From assembly GCA_934293835.1 (NCBI GenBank), contig CAKQZO010000119.1:1-5186 (forward strand): a DNA stretch of 5,186 nt, given 5' to 3'. The position numbers and the translations under genes were made by a program. The notes under the pieces are model-generated. The model ran no database searches. It had not been told where the DNA came from and saw only the letters and a list, made by a program, of their open reading frames with translations. Of the stretch, positions 5,185 to 5,186 are shown piece after piece; the first letter of the stretch is position 1, and each line of letters begins with the position of its first letter. The stretch comes from an uncultured Lacticaseibacillus sp. Its GTDB lineage: Bacteria > Bacillota > Bacilli > Lactobacillales > Lactobacillaceae.

Positions 5185-5186
5185 AT

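Larger units (their letters stand above)
5111..5186 (-). mobile_element. Probable terminal end of an IS3-family insertion sequence, cut by the window edge
   Basis: From 5111 the sequence begins TGCACTAGGCCCTGTCAAG, which resembles the 5'-TG(T/C)ACT...CCC ends of IS3-family (IS150-group) elements as I recall them. Read on the minus strand, this would be the right end (…GGGCCTAGTGCA) of an element whose body lies beyond 5186. A 15-base perfect palindrome (5122-5136) lies just inside. An alternative outer boundary is TGTGAC at 5101. No direct repeat can be checked because the other end is outside the window. The family call rests on pattern memory only. Confidence 0.35.

Noticed and set aside
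1..5186. CRISPR arrays, tRNA or rRNA genes, riboswitches
   Set aside because: No regularly spaced repeats, cloverleaf-like segments or leader structures of known type were seen. Nearly all of the window is coding.

Overview
The window looks like chromosome of a low-G+C-phylum Gram-positive bacterium, most probably a member of the Lactobacillaceae with an unusually balanced base composition (about half G+C by eye). The reasons are the rlmB-yacP pair in the Firmicutes order, strong AGGAGG-type ribosome binding sites, and a copper operon of the streptococcal/lactobacillal copY-cupA-copA type. The species cannot be fixed from this stretch.

Layout. Positions 1-508 hold the 3' part of rlmB (23S rRNA 2'-O-ribose methyltransferase), whose stop codon shares one base with the start of yacP/rae1 (508-1038, NYN-domain ribonuclease). 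A long hairpin (1051-1097) closes that unit. A sigma-A-type promoter (1131-1159) with two CopY-type operator boxes then drives a four-gene copper-resistance operon. Its genes are copY (1201-1641, Cu/Zn-sensing repressor with a complete CxCx4CxC motif), cupA (1638-2009, membrane-anchored cupredoxin Cu(I) chaperone), a second soluble cupredoxin (2031-2303) and copA (2303-4225, P1B-1 Cu(I)-exporting ATPase). It ends in an intrinsic terminator (4249-4302). Convergent to it on the minus strand is an atypical short-chain dehydrogenase/reductase (4316-5011). The last ~75 bases resemble the end of an IS3-family insertion sequence running off the window.

How the genes work together. CopY represses the operon until Cu(I) replaces Zn(II) on its cysteine hook. 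CupA and the soluble cupredoxin carry matching Cys/Cys/Met/Met sites for Cu(I), and CopA exports the ion. The most interesting point is architectural. The ATPase starts directly at its first membrane helix with no N-terminal metal-binding domain. The cupredoxin domain that is fused to CopA in Streptococcus pneumoniae (recalled from the literature) appears here as a separate 90-residue protein, translationally coupled to the ATPase by a TAATG overlap. No CopZ-type chaperone is present in the window.
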